Positions 46,929-57,570 of a DNA stretch of 64,000 bases are shown here, piece by piece. Both the position numbers and the translations under genes were made by a program. Origin of the DNA: Enterobacteriaceae bacterium ESL0689 (GTDB lineage: Bacteria; Pseudomonadota; Gammaproteobacteria; Enterobacterales; Enterobacteriaceae); the NCBI GenBank assembly GCA_029433525.1, contig JAQTIF010000001.1, positions 806,001 through 870,000 of the forward strand, written 5' to 3'. The notes below the pieces were generated by a model. It saw only the letters and a program-made list of their open reading frames with translations, made no database searches and was not told where the DNA came from. The stretch's first letter is position 1; every line of letters starts with the position of its first letter.

Positions 46929-48281
46929 ATGTTTAAATCACCATTATTTTGCAAAATCAGTTTGCTTCTGGGGTGCATTCTGCTACTGGTCATCCCTGTC
47001 ATGATGGTCAGAGGGCTGATTTTTGAACGGAAAGATTATCATCATGATGTTATAGAGAGTCTGTCGGAGGGCAGCAGTGGCCCGCAAAAGCTGGCAGGGC
47101 CATTTATTGTTATTCCGGTCACTGAAACCTCGACTCACATGGAAGATAAAAAAGAGATACAAGTGCAACGCCGCTGGTTGTACTACTGGCTACCTGATTC
47201 ACTGGTTATCGACGGCAATCAGAATACCGAGACCCGTAAGCTGGGTATTTATACCGGACAACTATGGCATAACGACTTACAGATCCACGCCCGGTTTGAT
47301 CCCGCACAGCTGGAAGCGTTGCAGAAAGAGAATGTCACACTGGGAAAACCCTTTGTGTCTGTCAGTGTCAGTGATGCGCGTGGTATTGGGCATATTACGC
47401 CACCAGAGATGAACGGTACAACATTGTCCGTTGAGCCAGGTAGTGGCCTGAAAGGCATGAGTAAAGGGATTCATATGCCGCTGCCTCCTGTCTCATCACA
47501 CACCACTGCACTGGATTTGACATTTTCGCTCACACTAAATGGCAGTGGGGATTTTTCAGTTGTGCCGCTGGGGCGTAATAGTGAATTACAGATGCGTGGC
47601 AACTGGCCTCATCCGGGTTTTCTCGGCAATTTTTTACCACAGAAACGACAGGTCAGCGCTTCTGGTTTTAGTGCCAGCTGGCAAAGTAACTGGTTTGCGA
47701 ATAACATAGTGCAATATTTCAGCAATAATCAGGATATCGACTGGTACGCGCTGCCGGTATTTAATATCAGCATTACGACCCCGGCGGATCAGTATCAGTT
47801 GATTGATCGAGCCTCTAAATATGCAATTCTGCTAATCTCATTGACCTTTATCGCCTTTTTTCTCTTCGAAATTTTAACCTCATATCGCTTACATCCTATG
47901 CAATATCTGTTGGTGGGACTATCACTGACCATGTTTTACCTCACGCTCCTGGCCCTTTCTGAACATATCGGCTTCACACCGGCCTGGATCACTGCAAGCC
48001 TGATGGGGGCGGCGATTAATGGCGTATATCTGCAAGCGGTTCTGAAAGGCTGGCGCAATAGCCTGTTGTTCGTCTGCTCATTACTGATGCTTGATGGTGT
48101 GATGTGGGGATTACTACGATCGCAGGATAACGCTCTGTTGCTGGGAACGGCGGTATTGATGGTGGTGTTGTGTGCGTTGATGTTTTTGACACGCAATATT
48201 GACTGGTATGTCTTGTCGCGGACAAAGTTGGCAGTCAATCATTCTGATGACAGTACGCCTCATCTCCCGGCGGGGGAATAA
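46929..48281 (+). CDS. creD: Inner-membrane protein CreD
   Basis: Encodes 450 residues, as in E. coli CreD (Cet), from the ATG at 46929 with AAGGAGGAGG upstream. CreD is a CreBC-regulated inner-membrane protein linked to colicin E2 tolerance and envelope integrity; its mechanism is unknown. It has an N-terminal TM segment (LFCKISLLLGCILLLVIPVM), a large periplasmic domain and a cluster of TM helices in the last third (ILLISLTFIAFFLFEILTSY and on). It is separated from creC by copy A of a repeat and followed by copy B, unlike the tight E. coli arrangement. Confidence 0.95.
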   Translation: MFKSPLFCKISLLLGCILLLVIPVMMVRGLIFERKDYHHDVIESLSEGSSGPQKLAGPFIVIPVTETSTHMEDKKEIQVQRRWLYYWLPDSLVIDGNQNTETRKLGIYTGQLWHNDLQIHARFDPAQLEALQKENVTLGKPFVSVSVSDARGIGHITPPEMNGTTLSVEPGSGLKGMSKGIHMPLPPVSSHTTALDLTFSLTLNGSGDFSVVPLGRNSELQMRGNWPHPGFLGNFLPQKRQVSASGFSASWQSNWFANNIVQYFSNNQDIDWYALPVFNISITTPADQYQLIDRASKYAILLISLTFIAFFLFEILTSYRLHPMQYLLVGLSLTMFYLTLLALSEHIGFTPAWITASLMGAAINGVYLQAVLKGWRNSLLFVCSLLMLDGVMWGLLRSQDNALLLGTAVLMVVLCALMFLTRNIDWYVLSRTKLAVNHSDDSTPHLPAGE

Positions 48282-48295
48282 GCGTCTATCCTGTC

Positions 48296-48400
48296 AGGCT
48301 ATTTTACTTGTCATTCTGGTGCCAGATAGTGCGCGAAATCCTCGCGTACTATCTGTACGCTGCGGTTTCTTCGCGCTGTCCGTGTTCAGAGTGGCTGCGT
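48296..48400 (+). repeat. 105-bp direct repeat, copy B (downstream of creD)
   Basis: Begins AGGCTATTTTACTT and ends GTGGCTGCGT, co-linear with copy A. It contains a near-perfect 12-bp inverted repeat (GATAGTGCGCGA with TCGCGTACTATC around AATCC), which is partly lost in copy A. The inverted repeat could fold in RNA and act as a terminator-like structure between creD and arcA. Confidence 0.8.
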
Positions 48401-48472
48401 TTGGGTGGGGCAGGCGCTAAGAAAATAGCGCGAAACGCGCTATTTTAATGTCAATGAATAAGGCCGACTGAA

Positions 48473-49189
48473 CTACTCTTCCAGATCGCCACAGAAACGA
48501 TAGCCCTCACCGTGAATGGTCGCGATGATTTCAGGGGTGTCGTGATGAGATTCAAAATGTTTACGAATACGACGAATAGTAACATCGACAGTACGATCAT
48601 GAGGTTTAAGATCACGACCGGTCATTTTTTTCAGTAGTTCAGCACGAGTTTGTATTTTTCCTGGGTTTTCACAAAAGTGGAGCATCGCGCGGAATTCACT
48701 GCGCGGAAGTTTATACTGTTCATTTTCCGGGCTGATCAACGAACGGCTGTTGATATCCAGCTCCCAGCCATTGAACTTATAACTGTCTACCGTTCGGCGT
48801 TCTTCGCTCGTTATGCCGAGATTCATCGTGCGAGAGAGCAAGTTCCGGGCGCGGATAGTCAGCTCACGGGGATTAAATGGTTTAGTAATATAATCATCAG
48901 CCCCGATTTCGAGCCCGAGAATTTTATCGACTTCATTGTCACGGCCTGTCAGGAACATCAATGCAATATCCTCTTGCTCACGTAGTTCACGTGCTAACAG
49001 GAGGCCATTTTTTCCTGGCAGGTTAATATCCATAATAACCAGATTAATATCATTTTCGGACAGGATATGATGCATTTCAGTGCCATCAGTTGCTTCTGAT
49101 ACATCATAACCTTCTGCTTCGAAAATACCCTTTAACGTGTTGCGTGTTACCAATTCGTCTTCAACGATAAGAATGTGCGGGGTCTGCAT
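48473..49189 (-). CDS. arcA: Aerobic respiration control response regulator ArcA
   Basis: Encodes 238 residues, as in E. coli. ArcA is phosphorylated by ArcB under low oxygen and represses aerobic metabolism genes. The receiver domain has D54 in [12 protein letters not shown] and K103 in [12 protein letters not shown]. The C-terminal OmpR-type winged helix includes [20 protein letters not shown] and ends [14 protein letters not shown]. ArcB is not in the window. Confidence 0.98.
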   Translation of the reverse strand: MQTPHILIVEDELVTRNTLKGIFEAEGYDVSEATDGTEMHHILSENDINLVIMDINLPGKNGLLLARELREQEDIALMFLTGRDNEVDKILGLEIGADDYITKPFNPRELTIRARNLLSRTMNLGITSEERRTVDSYKFNGWELDINSRSLISPENEQYKLPRSEFRAMLHFCENPGKIQTRAELLKKMTGRDLKPHDRTVDVTIRRIRKHFESHHDTPEIIATIHGEGYRFCGDLEE

Positions 49190-49258
49190 GTTTGCTACCT
49201 AAAATTACTAACTAAAATCGAAACAGGAAGTACTAAAGTTCCTGACAGGCCTGTAAAT

Positions 49259-49402
49259 ATGACTTAAATACGTAATCACCTTTTTTGATGTGCTTTCCGT
49301 CAATGTCAATAACGTCATCGGCCTGGTCATAGGGACTTTTACGTTGAACCCGACGGTGTGAAAACAACGGCTATTCTGGCTACTTTAACAACAATATTAC
49401 AG
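49259..49402 (+). pseudogene. yjjY: yjjY-like remnant upstream of arcA
   Basis: In E. coli the small frame yjjY lies divergent from arcA at this spot. Here the sequence starts ATGACTTAAATACGTAATCA, which resembles my recollection of the yjjY start but has a stop at codon 3 and a one-base shift soon after. Its end (GGCTACTTTAACAACAATAT) also resembles yjjY. The similarity may reflect conservation of the arcA leader and promoter rather than a lost protein. The comparison is from memory. Confidence 0.35.
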
Positions 49403-49836
49403 ACTAAGCGTAGTTGAACACCCAATAAAATTACGCGCTTATAACATATATCAGCGTCAATTGTAGCACGTTAACATTTTTATGAAGCTATTGCATTGAA
49501 ATGTTATATATCACGCACGATAAACTATCCATACACTCAAATGATTATATTGATAAATTAATAATCATGGTGAATGTAATATTCTCTGGCAAAGCTCACT
49601 ACAAATATCATTGACAAACAGATAGATAAATGAATCCCGTTAACATGCCTTTTAAGGCCAGGTCCCAGGACATTTTATGCTCTTTTTAGAGATAAAAAAA
49701 TGATAACGTGAGATATTTTTTGTTAAGTATTTGTAAAAATGCACATCTTAAAATAGAATCGTCGCTATTGTGGCCATACAGGGACTCGTAATAAGAGCCT
49801 GCTGGGCCAGGCGCTAAGTCAAAGAAGAGAACAAGT
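49403..49836. other. AT-rich intergenic region between arcA and lasT
   Basis: 434 bases, very AT-rich, with no gene that I can support. Several TATAAT-like motifs occur. It lies between divergent arcA and lasT and probably holds lasT promoter elements and distal arcA promoters, since E. coli arcA has a long upstream region. Confidence 0.5.
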
Positions 49837-50523
49837 ATGCATATCTCTATTGTCCTGGTCGCTCCGATTCGTGCGGAAAACGTGGGTGCGGTCGCGCGGG
49901 CGATGAAAACGATGGGTTTTAACGACTTACGGATTGTGAGCAGTGATGCGCACCAGCAGCCTGCGGCACGCTGGGTGGCACACGGGGCCACCGATATTCT
50001 CGATAATGCCCGCAGCTACTCAACACTGGCGCAGGCGTTGCAGGATGTCAGCTTTACGGTCGCCACCACAGCCCGTAACCGGGGACGTTTTCATTACTAT
50101 GCGACACCACAGCAACTGTTACCGCTGCTGGCAGAGAAAGCCTCATGGCTGAGCCATGTTGCGCTGGTGTTTGGTCGCGAGGATTGCGGGCTCACTAACG
50201 ACGAACTGGCGCTTGCCGATATCCTGACCAGCGTCCCGATGGTGGCCAGCTATCCTTCCCTTAACTTAGGCCAGTCGGTGATGATCTATTGCTATCAGCT
50301 CGCTGCTTTGTTGCAACAGACCACCACAGAGGTGGACTGCGTGGATGAGCGTCAGCTTGAGGTATTTCGATCACAGGTGCATGATTTGCTGGTGCGTCTG
50401 GATGTTGCGGCAGATAACAAACTCGCTGACTGGTTACAACAGCGCATTGGTTTTTTACAGCAGCGTGATATTGCGATGTTATATCGCTTATTGCATGATA
50501 TTGAAAAAAATATAGCAGAATAA
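49837..50523 (+). CDS. lasT: Putative RNA 2'-O-methyltransferase LasT (YjtD), SpoU/TrmJ family
   Basis: Encodes 228 residues, as in E. coli LasT. It belongs to the SPOUT (TrmH/TrmJ) methyltransferases. Motifs include APIRAENVGAVARAMKTMGF near the N-terminus, VALVFGREDCGLTNDELALA, and the C-terminal knot segment SYPSLNLGQSVMIYCYQLAA. The substrate of LasT is not established; its paralogue TrmJ modifies position 32 of tRNA. It lies between arcA and thr, the E. coli position. Confidence 0.93.
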   Translation: MHISIVLVAPIRAENVGAVARAMKTMGFNDLRIVSSDAHQQPAARWVAHGATDILDNARSYSTLAQALQDVSFTVATTARNRGRFHYYATPQQLLPLLAEKASWLSHVALVFGREDCGLTNDELALADILTSVPMVASYPSLNLGQSVMIYCYQLAALLQQTTTEVDCVDERQLEVFRSQVHDLLVRLDVAADNKLADWLQQRIGFLQQRDIAMLYRLLHDIEKNIAE

Positions 50524-50654
50524 AATTCTTTTATTATTTTATAATATGGGGTTATAAACTAATATAATAAGCGTATACGTTTTAAAAAATAATAAACTCT
50601 GCTATTTTTGAGAATATTATACTACTGAGTCATTGCTAAAAAGTGTAAAAATTA

Positions 50655-50690
50655 TTGACTTCAGGCAGCAGATACTTTAACCAATACAGG
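50655..50690 (+). promoter_or_regulatory. thr operon promoter region
   Basis: TTGACT at 50655-50660 followed by GATACTTTAACCAATACAGG closely matches the E. coli thrLABC promoter block. The upstream 100 bases are very AT-rich. The exact -10 hexamer is uncertain. Confidence 0.6.
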
Positions 50691-50731
50691 AACAGGTTTC
50701 AGGCAGACAAGTGGCAGACTATACAATATCC

Positions 50732-50797
50732 ATGAAACGCATGAGCATGATAACAACCATTATCACCACCATTCCCACAGGCAATGGTGCGGGCTGA
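50732..50797 (+). CDS. thrL: thr operon leader peptide
   Basis: A 21-codon frame, MKRMSMITTIITTIPTGNGA and then G, ending TGA. It has the E. coli length and the same start (MKR) and end (TGNGAG). It contains five Thr and four Ile codons, against eight and four in E. coli, plus two Met and one Pro substitutions. Ribosome stalling at these codons when charged Thr-tRNA or Ile-tRNA is scarce should prevent formation of the downstream terminator. Confidence 0.9.
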   Translation: MKRMSMITTIITTIPTGNGAG

Positions 50798-50814
50798 TGC
50801 GTAAAGGAAACACA

Positions 50815-50850
50815 GAAAAAGCCCGCACCTCAGCAGTGCGGGTTTTTTTT
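50815..50850 (+). terminator. thr operon attenuator terminator
   Basis: CCCGCAC (50822-50828) pairs with GTGCGGG (50836-50842), preceded by an A-run and followed by T8. It lies between thrL and thrA, 18 bases after the leader stop, as expected for the attenuator. Confidence 0.9.
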
Positions 50851-50876
50851 GACCATAAATCCCAGGGGTAATCATT

Positions 50877-53339
50877 ATGCGTGTGTTGAAATTCGGCGGT
50901 ACATCAGTGGCAAATGCAGAGCGTTTTTTGCAGGTTGCCAGGATTCTGGAAGAGAAAGCCCGACAGGGACAGGTGGCTGCCGTTTTGTCAGCGCCAGCAA
51001 AAATTACTAACCATCTGGTGGCGATGATCGACGAGACCATCAGCGGTCAGAATGGCTGGACGCATGTCACTGACGCAGAAAATATTTTCTCTGAATTATT
51101 ACGAGAGCTTGCTGACGCGCAACCGGGCTTCCCGTTAGCCCGATTACAGGAAGAGGTGGTCGATGAGTTCGCTGGAATAAAATATGTCCTCAATGGTATC
51201 AGCTTGCTGGGGCAGTGCCCTGATAGTGTCAATGCGGCGCTGATTTGTCGTGGTGAAAAGTTATCTATCGCGATTATGGCGGCTTTGCTGGAGGCGCGTG
51301 GTCATCAGGTTAGCGTGATAAATCCGGTCGAAAAACTGCTGGCAGAAGGGCATTATCTCGAATCCACGGTCGATATTGCGGAATCAACCCGCCGCATTAA
51401 TGTCAGTCCGCTGCCCCCTGATCACATGATCCTGATGGCCGGGTTTACTGCCGGTAACCGGAAAGGTGAGCTGGTGGTGCTGGGACGCAATGGTTCCGAC
51501 TATTCTGCCGCTGTTCTGGCGGCCTGTCTCCATGCCGACTGTTGTGAAATCTGGACGGATGTCGATGGCGTATATACCTGTGATCCTCGCCTGGTGCCTG
51601 ACGCCCATCTGCTGAAGTCGATGTCCTATCAGGAAGCGATGGAACTTTCCTATTTTGGCGCTAAAGTCCTGCATCCGCGCACTATTGCCCCTATCGCCCG
51701 TTTCCATATTCCTTGCCTGATTAAAAACACCAGTAACCCACAGGCACCGGGGACGCTGATCGGTGCCGATCAGCATGATGATGACATGCCGGTCAAAGGG
51801 ATATCCAGTCTGAATAATATGGCGATGTTTAATGTCTCTGGTCCTGGCATGAAAGGGATGATCGGCATGGCGGCACGTATTTTTGCCACCATGTCGCATG
51901 CCGGCATTTCCGTGGTGCTGATCACACAATCCTCTTCGGAATACAGTATCAGTTTCTGTGTCTCACAGAGTGACTGTGGGCTGGCGAAAAAGGCGCTGGA
52001 AGAGGAGTTTTGTCTGGAGCTGAAAGAGGCGCAGCTGGAACCACTATCGATTGTTGACAACCTGGCGATTATCTCGGTGGTCGGCGATGGCATGCGGACA
52101 CTACGTGGCATATCGGCGAAGTTCTTTGCCGCACTGGCGCGCGCCAATATCAATATTGTGGCGATTGCTCAGGGCTCCTCTGAACGCTCTATTTCGGCGG
52201 TTGTCAGCAATGATGAAGTGACGACGGGCGTGCGTGTGATCCATCAGATGCTATTTAACACCGACCAGGTCATTGAGGTTTTTGTGATTGGTGTCGGAGG
52301 GGTGGGCAGTGCGTTGCTGGAGCAGATCAAACGTCAGCAGGCGCGTCTGAAGAACAAACATATCGATCTACGTGTTTGCGGTATTGCCAATTCGAAAGCT
52401 CTGCTCACCCATGTTCATGGCCTGTCGCTGGATAACTGGCAAGCAGCGTTGGCCGCAGCCCAGGAGCCGTTAGATCTGAACCATTTGATCGGTCTGGTGA
52501 AAGAGTATCATCTGCTGAATCCGGTTATCGTTGATTGTACTTCCAGTCAGTCGGTGGCTGATCAATATGTCGATTTCTTGCGCGAAGGCTTCCATGTGGT
52601 AACGCCTAACAAAAAGGCCAATACCTCTTCGCTCGCTTATTATCATCAGATACGGCAAGCGGCCAGTTGTTCGCGGCGAAAATTCCTCTACGACACGAAC
52701 GTCGGCGCAGGTTTACCGGTAATCGAAAACCTGCAAAATCTGCTCAATGCGGGCGATGAGCTACTGCATTTTTCCGGTATCCTTTCCGGCTCGCTGTCGT
52801 TTATTTTCGGTAAGCTGGATGAAGGCATGAGCCTCAGTGAAGCGACGATGCTGGCACGAGAAAAAGGCTATACCGAACCCGATCCCCGTGATGATCTCTC
52901 CGGCATGGATGTGGCGCGAAAATTACTGATCCTCGCGCGTGAAACCGGACGAGAACTGGAACTGAGCGACATTATTATCGAACCGGTTTTACCCGTCGAT
53001 TTTGACGCCAGTGGTGATGTTGACAGCTTTATGCAACGTCTGACAGCGGTGGATGAGGTATTTGCTGTCCGGGTCGCTAAAGCGCGTGATGAAGGTAAAG
53101 TACTGCGTTATGTGGGTAATATCGAAGAGGATGGCACCTGTCGGGTAAAAATCGCTGCAGTGGATGGTAATGACCCGCTGTTCAAGGTCAAAAACGGTGA
53201 GAATGCACTGGCTTTTTACAGCCACTATTATCACCCGTTACCGCTGGTGCTACGTGGCTATGGCGCGGGTAACGATGTCACCGCAGCAGGGGTGTTCGCG
53301 GACTTATTACGTACCCTGTCATGGAAGTTAGGAGTTTAA
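50877..53339 (+). CDS. thrA: Bifunctional aspartokinase I / homoserine dehydrogenase I
   Basis: Encodes 820 residues, as in E. coli. ThrA catalyses the first and third steps from aspartate to threonine and is feedback-inhibited by threonine. The kinase domain (about 1-290) starts [20 protein letters not shown]. Two ACT regulatory domains follow, around residues 310-460. The homoserine dehydrogenase domain (about 465-820) starts with the NAD(P)-binding motif [17 protein letters not shown] and includes [20 protein letters not shown]. It is followed directly by thrB (1 base gap). Confidence 0.98.
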   Translation: MRVLKFGGTSVANAERFLQVARILEEKARQGQVAAVLSAPAKITNHLVAMIDETISGQNGWTHVTDAENIFSELLRELADAQPGFPLARLQEEVVDEFAGIKYVLNGISLLGQCPDSVNAALICRGEKLSIAIMAALLEARGHQVSVINPVEKLLAEGHYLESTVDIAESTRRINVSPLPPDHMILMAGFTAGNRKGELVVLGRNGSDYSAAVLAACLHADCCEIWTDVDGVYTCDPRLVPDAHLLKSMSYQEAMELSYFGAKVLHPRTIAPIARFHIPCLIKNTSNPQAPGTLIGADQHDDDMPVKGISSLNNMAMFNVSGPGMKGMIGMAARIFATMSHAGISVVLITQSSSEYSISFCVSQSDCGLAKKALEEEFCLELKEAQLEPLSIVDNLAIISVVGDGMRTLRGISAKFFAALARANINIVAIAQGSSERSISAVVSNDEVTTGVRVIHQMLFNTDQVIEVFVIGVGGVGSALLEQIKRQQARLKNKHIDLRVCGIANSKALLTHVHGLSLDNWQAALAAAQEPLDLNHLIGLVKEYHLLNPVIVDCTSSQSVADQYVDFLREGFHVVTPNKKANTSSLAYYHQIRQAASCSRRKFLYDTNVGAGLPVIENLQNLLNAGDELLHFSGILSGSLSFIFGKLDEGMSLSEATMLAREKGYTEPDPRDDLSGMDVARKLLILARETGRELELSDIIIEPVLPVDFDASGDVDSFMQRLTAVDEVFAVRVAKARDEGKVLRYVGNIEEDGTCRVKIAAVDGNDPLFKVKNGENALAFYSHYYHPLPLVLRGYGAGNDVTAAGVFADLLRTLSWKLGV

Positions 53340-53340
53340 T

Positions 53341-54270
53341 ATGGTCAAAGTCTATGCCCCGGCTTCCAGTGCCAATATGAGTGTCGGATTTGATGTGTTA
53401 GGGGCGGCAGTGATGCCGCTGGATGGCACTCCGCTGGGGGATACCGTTTCGGTGACGTCAGCCCCGGATTTCCAGTTACAAAATGCCGGGCGTTTCGCCA
53501 GTAAGTTGCCTGATGCGCCACAGGAGAATATCGTCTATCAATGCTGGCAGCGTTTTTGCGAAGAGATCGGTCAGTCGCTGCCGGTGGCGATGGTGCTGGA
53601 AAAAAATATGCCGATTGGCTCCGGTCTGGGTTCCAGTGCCTGTTCGGTGGTCGCCGCGCTGGTCGCGCTGAATGAATTTTGTGGCAAACCGCTGGATGAA
53701 ACACGTATGCTGGCATTAATGGGCGAAATGGAAGGCCGTATTTCTGGCAGTGTCCATTATGATAATGTCGCCCCTTGCTATCTTGGCGGAATGCAGTTGA
53801 TTCTTGAAGAGAATAACATTATCAGCCAGCCGATCCCCTGCTTCGAACAGTGGCTATGGGTGCTTGCCTATCCTGGGATCAAAGTATCGACAGCCCAGGC
53901 GCGGGCGATCCTTCCGGCACACTATCGTCGTGAGGAGTGTGTTGCACATGGTCGCCATCTGGGAGGATTTATCCATGCCTGCTATACCCGGCAGCCCGAA
54001 CTGGCGGCGAAACTGATGAAAGATGTGATTGCTGAGCCCTATCGCACTGCACTATTGCCAGGCTTTGACGAGGCGCGTGAGGCGGCGATGGCGACAGGGG
54101 CGCTGGCATGTGGTATTTCTGGATCGGGCCCGACGCTATTTGCACTCTGTGATCGACCGGAAATAGCACAGCGTGTCGCGACGTGGCTAAGCACACATTA
54201 TTTGCAAAATCAGCAAGGCTTTGTTCATATTTGTCGGCTGGATACGGCGGGCGCTCGAATCGTGGGATAA
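53341..54270 (+). CDS. thrB: Homoserine kinase
   Basis: Encodes 309 residues (E. coli 310). ThrB phosphorylates homoserine with ATP. The GHMP-kinase motifs are clear: motif 1 [20 protein letters not shown], the ATP-binding motif 2 [20 protein letters not shown], and motif 3 [18 protein letters not shown]. It is the middle gene of thrABC, with 3 bases to thrC. Confidence 0.98.
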   Translation: MVKVYAPASSANMSVGFDVLGAAVMPLDGTPLGDTVSVTSAPDFQLQNAGRFASKLPDAPQENIVYQCWQRFCEEIGQSLPVAMVLEKNMPIGSGLGSSACSVVAALVALNEFCGKPLDETRMLALMGEMEGRISGSVHYDNVAPCYLGGMQLILEENNIISQPIPCFEQWLWVLAYPGIKVSTAQARAILPAHYRREECVAHGRHLGGFIHACYTRQPELAAKLMKDVIAEPYRTALLPGFDEAREAAMATGALACGISGSGPTLFALCDRPEIAQRVATWLSTHYLQNQQGFVHICRLDTAGARIVG

Positions 54271-54273
54271 CCA

Positions 54274-55560
54274 ATGAAACTCTATAATTTAAAAGATCAT
54301 AATCAACAGGTCAGCTTTTCCCAGGCAGTCATACAAGGACTCGGTAAGCAACAAGGGCTATTCTTTTCGTGTGATCTACCGGAATTTAGCCGGACGGAGA
54401 TCGATAATCTGCTGGCGATGGATTTTATCTCGCGTAGCAGCCGGATTTTGTCGGCATTTATTGGTGATGAAATACCGCCAGAGAGCCTGAAAGCGCGCAT
54501 TGCTGCGGCTTTTACTTTTCCGGTACCGGTCAGCAAGGTACAGCAGGATATCGGCTGCCTGGAGCTGTTCCACGGCCCGACACTGGCGTTTAAGGATTTT
54601 GGCGCACGCTTTATGGCGCAGATGTTAACGCATATCGCTGGCGATAAACCGGTGACTATCCTGACCGCGACCTCCGGGGACACCGGGGCGGCGGTCGCAC
54701 ATGCGTTTTATGGTCTGCCCAATATCAATGTGGTTATTCTCTACCCGCGCGGCAAGATCAGCCCATTACAGGAAAAATTATTCTGTACACTCGGCGGCAA
54801 TATTGAAACTGTCGCCATTGAGGGCGATTTTGATGCGTGTCAGGCGCTGGTAAAACAGGCTTTTGATGATGAAGAACTGAAGAAAACACTGGGGCTGAAT
54901 TCAGCGAACTCTATTAATATCAGCCGTTTGCTGGCGCAGATTTGCTACTACTTTGAGGCAGTGGCGCAACTCCCACAGGCGGCCCGTAACCAGTTAGTGA
55001 TTTCAGTACCGAGCGGTAACTTTGGTGATTTAACGGCCGGTTTACTGGCGAAGTCTTTAGGGCTGCCGGTTAAGCGTTTTATTGCCGCGACCAATGTGAA
55101 TGATACGGTGCCGCGTTTCCTGCGGGAAGGGCAGTGGGCACCGCGAGCGACACAGGCAACATTATCGAATGCGATGGATGTCAGCCAGCCGAATAACTGG
55201 CCACGTGTAGAAGAGTTATTCCGTCGCAAAGGCTGGCATCTGAGCGAGCTGGGATATGCCTCTGTCGATGATCAAACCACAGCGGCGGCAATTCGTGAGC
55301 TGCAGTCAAGCGGCTATATCTCTGAACCTCATGCCGCTATTGCCTGGCGGGCATTACGTAATCAGCTGCAGCCTGGTGAGTATGGTCTGTTCCTCGGCAC
55401 GGCGCATCCGGCTAAGTTTAAAGAGAGTGTGGAAGCCATTCTCCAGCAGACGCTGACCTTGCCAGAAGCACTGGCTGATCGTGCCGGGTTACCGCTATTA
55501 TCCCACCATCTGGCGGCAGATTTTACCGCCCTGCGCCAGTTGATGATGAACAAAGCATAA
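54274..55560 (+). CDS. thrC: Threonine synthase
   Basis: Encodes 428 residues, as in E. coli. ThrC converts O-phosphohomoserine to threonine using pyridoxal phosphate. The PLP lysine is K107 in GPTLAFKDFGARFM. The phosphate-binding loop is LTATSGDTGAAVAHAFYG, with SVPSGNFGDLTAGLLAKSLG further on. It is the last gene of the thr operon, and a symmetrical terminator follows 4 bases after the stop. Confidence 0.98.
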   Translation: MKLYNLKDHNQQVSFSQAVIQGLGKQQGLFFSCDLPEFSRTEIDNLLAMDFISRSSRILSAFIGDEIPPESLKARIAAAFTFPVPVSKVQQDIGCLELFHGPTLAFKDFGARFMAQMLTHIAGDKPVTILTATSGDTGAAVAHAFYGLPNINVVILYPRGKISPLQEKLFCTLGGNIETVAIEGDFDACQALVKQAFDDEELKKTLGLNSANSINISRLLAQICYYFEAVAQLPQAARNQLVISVPSGNFGDLTAGLLAKSLGLPVKRFIAATNVNDTVPRFLREGQWAPRATQATLSNAMDVSQPNNWPRVEELFRRKGWHLSELGYASVDDQTTAAAIRELQSSGYISEPHAAIAWRALRNQLQPGEYGLFLGTAHPAKFKESVEAILQQTLTLPEALADRAGLPLLSHHLAADFTALRQLMMNKA

Positions 55561-55564
55561 TGAC

Positions 55565-55589
55565 ATTTCCCCCAGCGTGCGGGGGAAAT
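55565..55589. terminator. Bidirectional terminator between thrC and yaaA
   Basis: ATTTCCCCC (55565-55573) pairs with GGGGGAAAT (55581-55589). The A/T ends give a usable U-run in both directions, fitting the convergent genes thrC and yaaA. Confidence 0.82.
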
Positions 55590-55593
55590 CAAA

Positions 55594-56364
55594 TTAGTTG
55601 TGATAACGTTTAAAGATCATCTCTCCCGGCGCTTGAGCGTCGGGATCGAAGAAATAGCCTTCGGTATCAAAATCGGCGAGTTGTTCGGGCCGGGTTAAGC
55701 GGTTCTTAATGATATAGCGCGTCATCATACCGCGCGCTTTTTTGGCATAGACAGTGATCACTTTAAATTCGCCGTTTTTCTGATCGAGAAACACTGGCTT
55801 AATCACCCGTCCCTGTAGCTTATCCAGATCCACCGAATGAAAATATTCATTATTCGCCAGGTTAATGACGACGTCATCTCCCTGGGCTTTTAAGGCCTGG
55901 TTGAGTTTATCGGTAATCACCTCTCCCCAGAACTGATAAAGATTACCGACCGGTGTTTCTAACTTTGTATTGATATCCAGGCGATAAGGCTGAATTAAAT
56001 CTAACGGCCGCAGGACACCATAAAGACCGGAAAAGATCCGCAGATGTTGCTGGGCGAAAGCAAAATCAGCATCATCGAATGTGCTCGCCTGAAGACCGAT
56101 ATAAACTTCACCGGCATAAGCCAGAATCGCCTGACGCGCATTGTGCAGCGTAAAATCCGGCTGCCAGTCATGGAAACGGACTGCATTCAGATCGGCAAGT
56201 CGGTCACTGATCCCCATCAGGCTGGCGAGCTGTGGTGCCGTGAACTGACGGACAATATTGACAAGTTGTTGCGAATACGCCAGTAGCTCAGGCTGGGTAT
56301 AGTGTGTTGTTGCCAGTGGACTTTGATAGTCGAGGGTTTTTGCAGGTGAAATCACAGTCAGCAT
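55594..56364 (-). CDS. yaaA: Peroxide-stress protein YaaA (DUF328)
   Basis: Encodes 256 residues (E. coli 258). YaaA is induced by OxyR in E. coli and lowers free intracellular iron during hydrogen peroxide stress; it also binds DNA. It starts [20 protein letters not shown] and contains [20 protein letters not shown] and [20 protein letters not shown], all family-typical. It is convergent with thrC. The E. coli neighbours yaaX and yaaJ are absent. Confidence 0.95.
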   Translation of the reverse strand: MLTVISPAKTLDYQSPLATTHYTQPELLAYSQQLVNIVRQFTAPQLASLMGISDRLADLNAVRFHDWQPDFTLHNARQAILAYAGEVYIGLQASTFDDADFAFAQQHLRIFSGLYGVLRPLDLIQPYRLDINTKLETPVGNLYQFWGEVITDKLNQALKAQGDDVVINLANNEYFHSVDLDKLQGRVIKPVFLDQKNGEFKVITVYAKKARGMMTRYIIKNRLTRPEQLADFDTEGYFFDPDAQAPGEMIFKRYHN

Positions 56365-56605
56365 AAATCAGTCCTTTCCGAAGCGTTATTATCACGTCAT
56401 AAATGTTAGCAGCTGCGCGCCAGGAGAGGACAACGAAATGATCAGTGACAGAGCGGAAGTTCCGCATCAGTCACCGGTTTTAAGCATCGCTATGACACCA
56501 TTGCATGCGGATACGGTTGGTGGTTACACCGGATATATAGCGTGTTATCATCGTTCCCGCAAACCGATTACACTTTCCTTAACTGTAGTTTAAGAGAAAA
56601 TAATG

Positions 56606-57559
56606 ATGACAGATAAATTGACTTCTCTACGCCAGTACACCACCGTCGTAGCGGATACCGGAGATATTACAGCGATGAAGCTGTATCAACCCCAGGATGC
56701 AACGACCAACCCCTCTTTGATTCTGGGTGCCGCCCAGATCCCGGAGTACCGTAAACTGATTGATGAGGCGGTGACCTGGGCGCGTGCACAGAGCCATGAC
56801 CGCGCACAGCAGATCACCGATGCATCTGATAAGCTGGCGGTGAATATCGGCCTCGAAATCCTCAAGCTGATCCCCGGACGTGTTTCAACCGAAGTGGACG
56901 CGCGCCTTTCCTATGATACCCAGGCTTCTATTGCGAAAGCGAAACGTCTCATCAAACTGTACAACGATGCGGGTATCAGTAATGATCGCATCCTGATTAA
57001 GCTGGCTTCTACCTGGCAGGGCATTCGTGCGGCGGAACAGCTGGAGAAAGAAGGCATCAACTGTAATCTGACCTTGTTGTTTTCCTTTGCTCAGGCACGT
57101 GCCTGCGCCGAAGCGGGGGTATATCTTATCTCGCCGTTTGTCGGGCGTATTCTCGACTGGTATAAAACCAACAGCGATAAAAAAGCGTTTACTGCCGCTA
57201 ATGATCCCGGCGTGATCTCGGTCAGTGAAATTTATCAGTATTACAAACAGCATGGTTATCAAACCGTGGTGATGGGGGCCAGCTTCCGTAACGTGGGTGA
57301 AATTCTTGAGCTGGCGGGTTGTGATCGGCTGACTATTGCTCCACCGCTTCTGAAAGAGCTGGCTGAAAGCACAGGTACGGTGGAACGTAAACTGGCTTAT
57401 CAGGGTGAAATCAAAGCACATCCGCCACGGATGACGGAAGCTCAGTTCCTGTGGCAACACAATCAGGATCCGATGGCGGTAGACAAACTGGCAGAAGGTA
57501 TCCGTAAATTTGCTGTTGATCAGCAAAAACTGGAAAAAATGATTACTGACCTGCTGTGA
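56606..57559 (+). CDS. talB: Transaldolase B
   Basis: Encodes 317 residues from the second of two adjacent ATGs, the E. coli TalB length. Transaldolase links the pentose-phosphate pathway to glycolysis by moving a dihydroxyacetone unit. The Schiff-base lysine is K132 in [20 protein letters not shown] and the catalytic aspartate is D17 in VVADTGDI. It could in principle be TalA, but the sequence and its place next to yaaA and thr favour talB. About 240 bases of upstream sequence separate it from divergent yaaA. Confidence 0.96.
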   Translation: MTDKLTSLRQYTTVVADTGDITAMKLYQPQDATTNPSLILGAAQIPEYRKLIDEAVTWARAQSHDRAQQITDASDKLAVNIGLEILKLIPGRVSTEVDARLSYDTQASIAKAKRLIKLYNDAGISNDRILIKLASTWQGIRAAEQLEKEGINCNLTLLFSFAQARACAEAGVYLISPFVGRILDWYKTNSDKKAFTAANDPGVISVSEIYQYYKQHGYQTVVMGASFRNVGEILELAGCDRLTIAPPLLKELAESTGTVERKLAYQGEIKAHPPRMTEAQFLWQHNQDPMAVDKLAEGIRKFAVDQQKLEKMITDLL

Positions 57560-57570
57560 TCGCTCGCGAT

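Noticed and set aside
48199-48420. A 73-codon frame across the end of creD and the downstream repeat
   Set aside because: It is made of out-of-frame creD and repeat sequence. The similarity of its end to the other repeat translation comes from the repeat itself.
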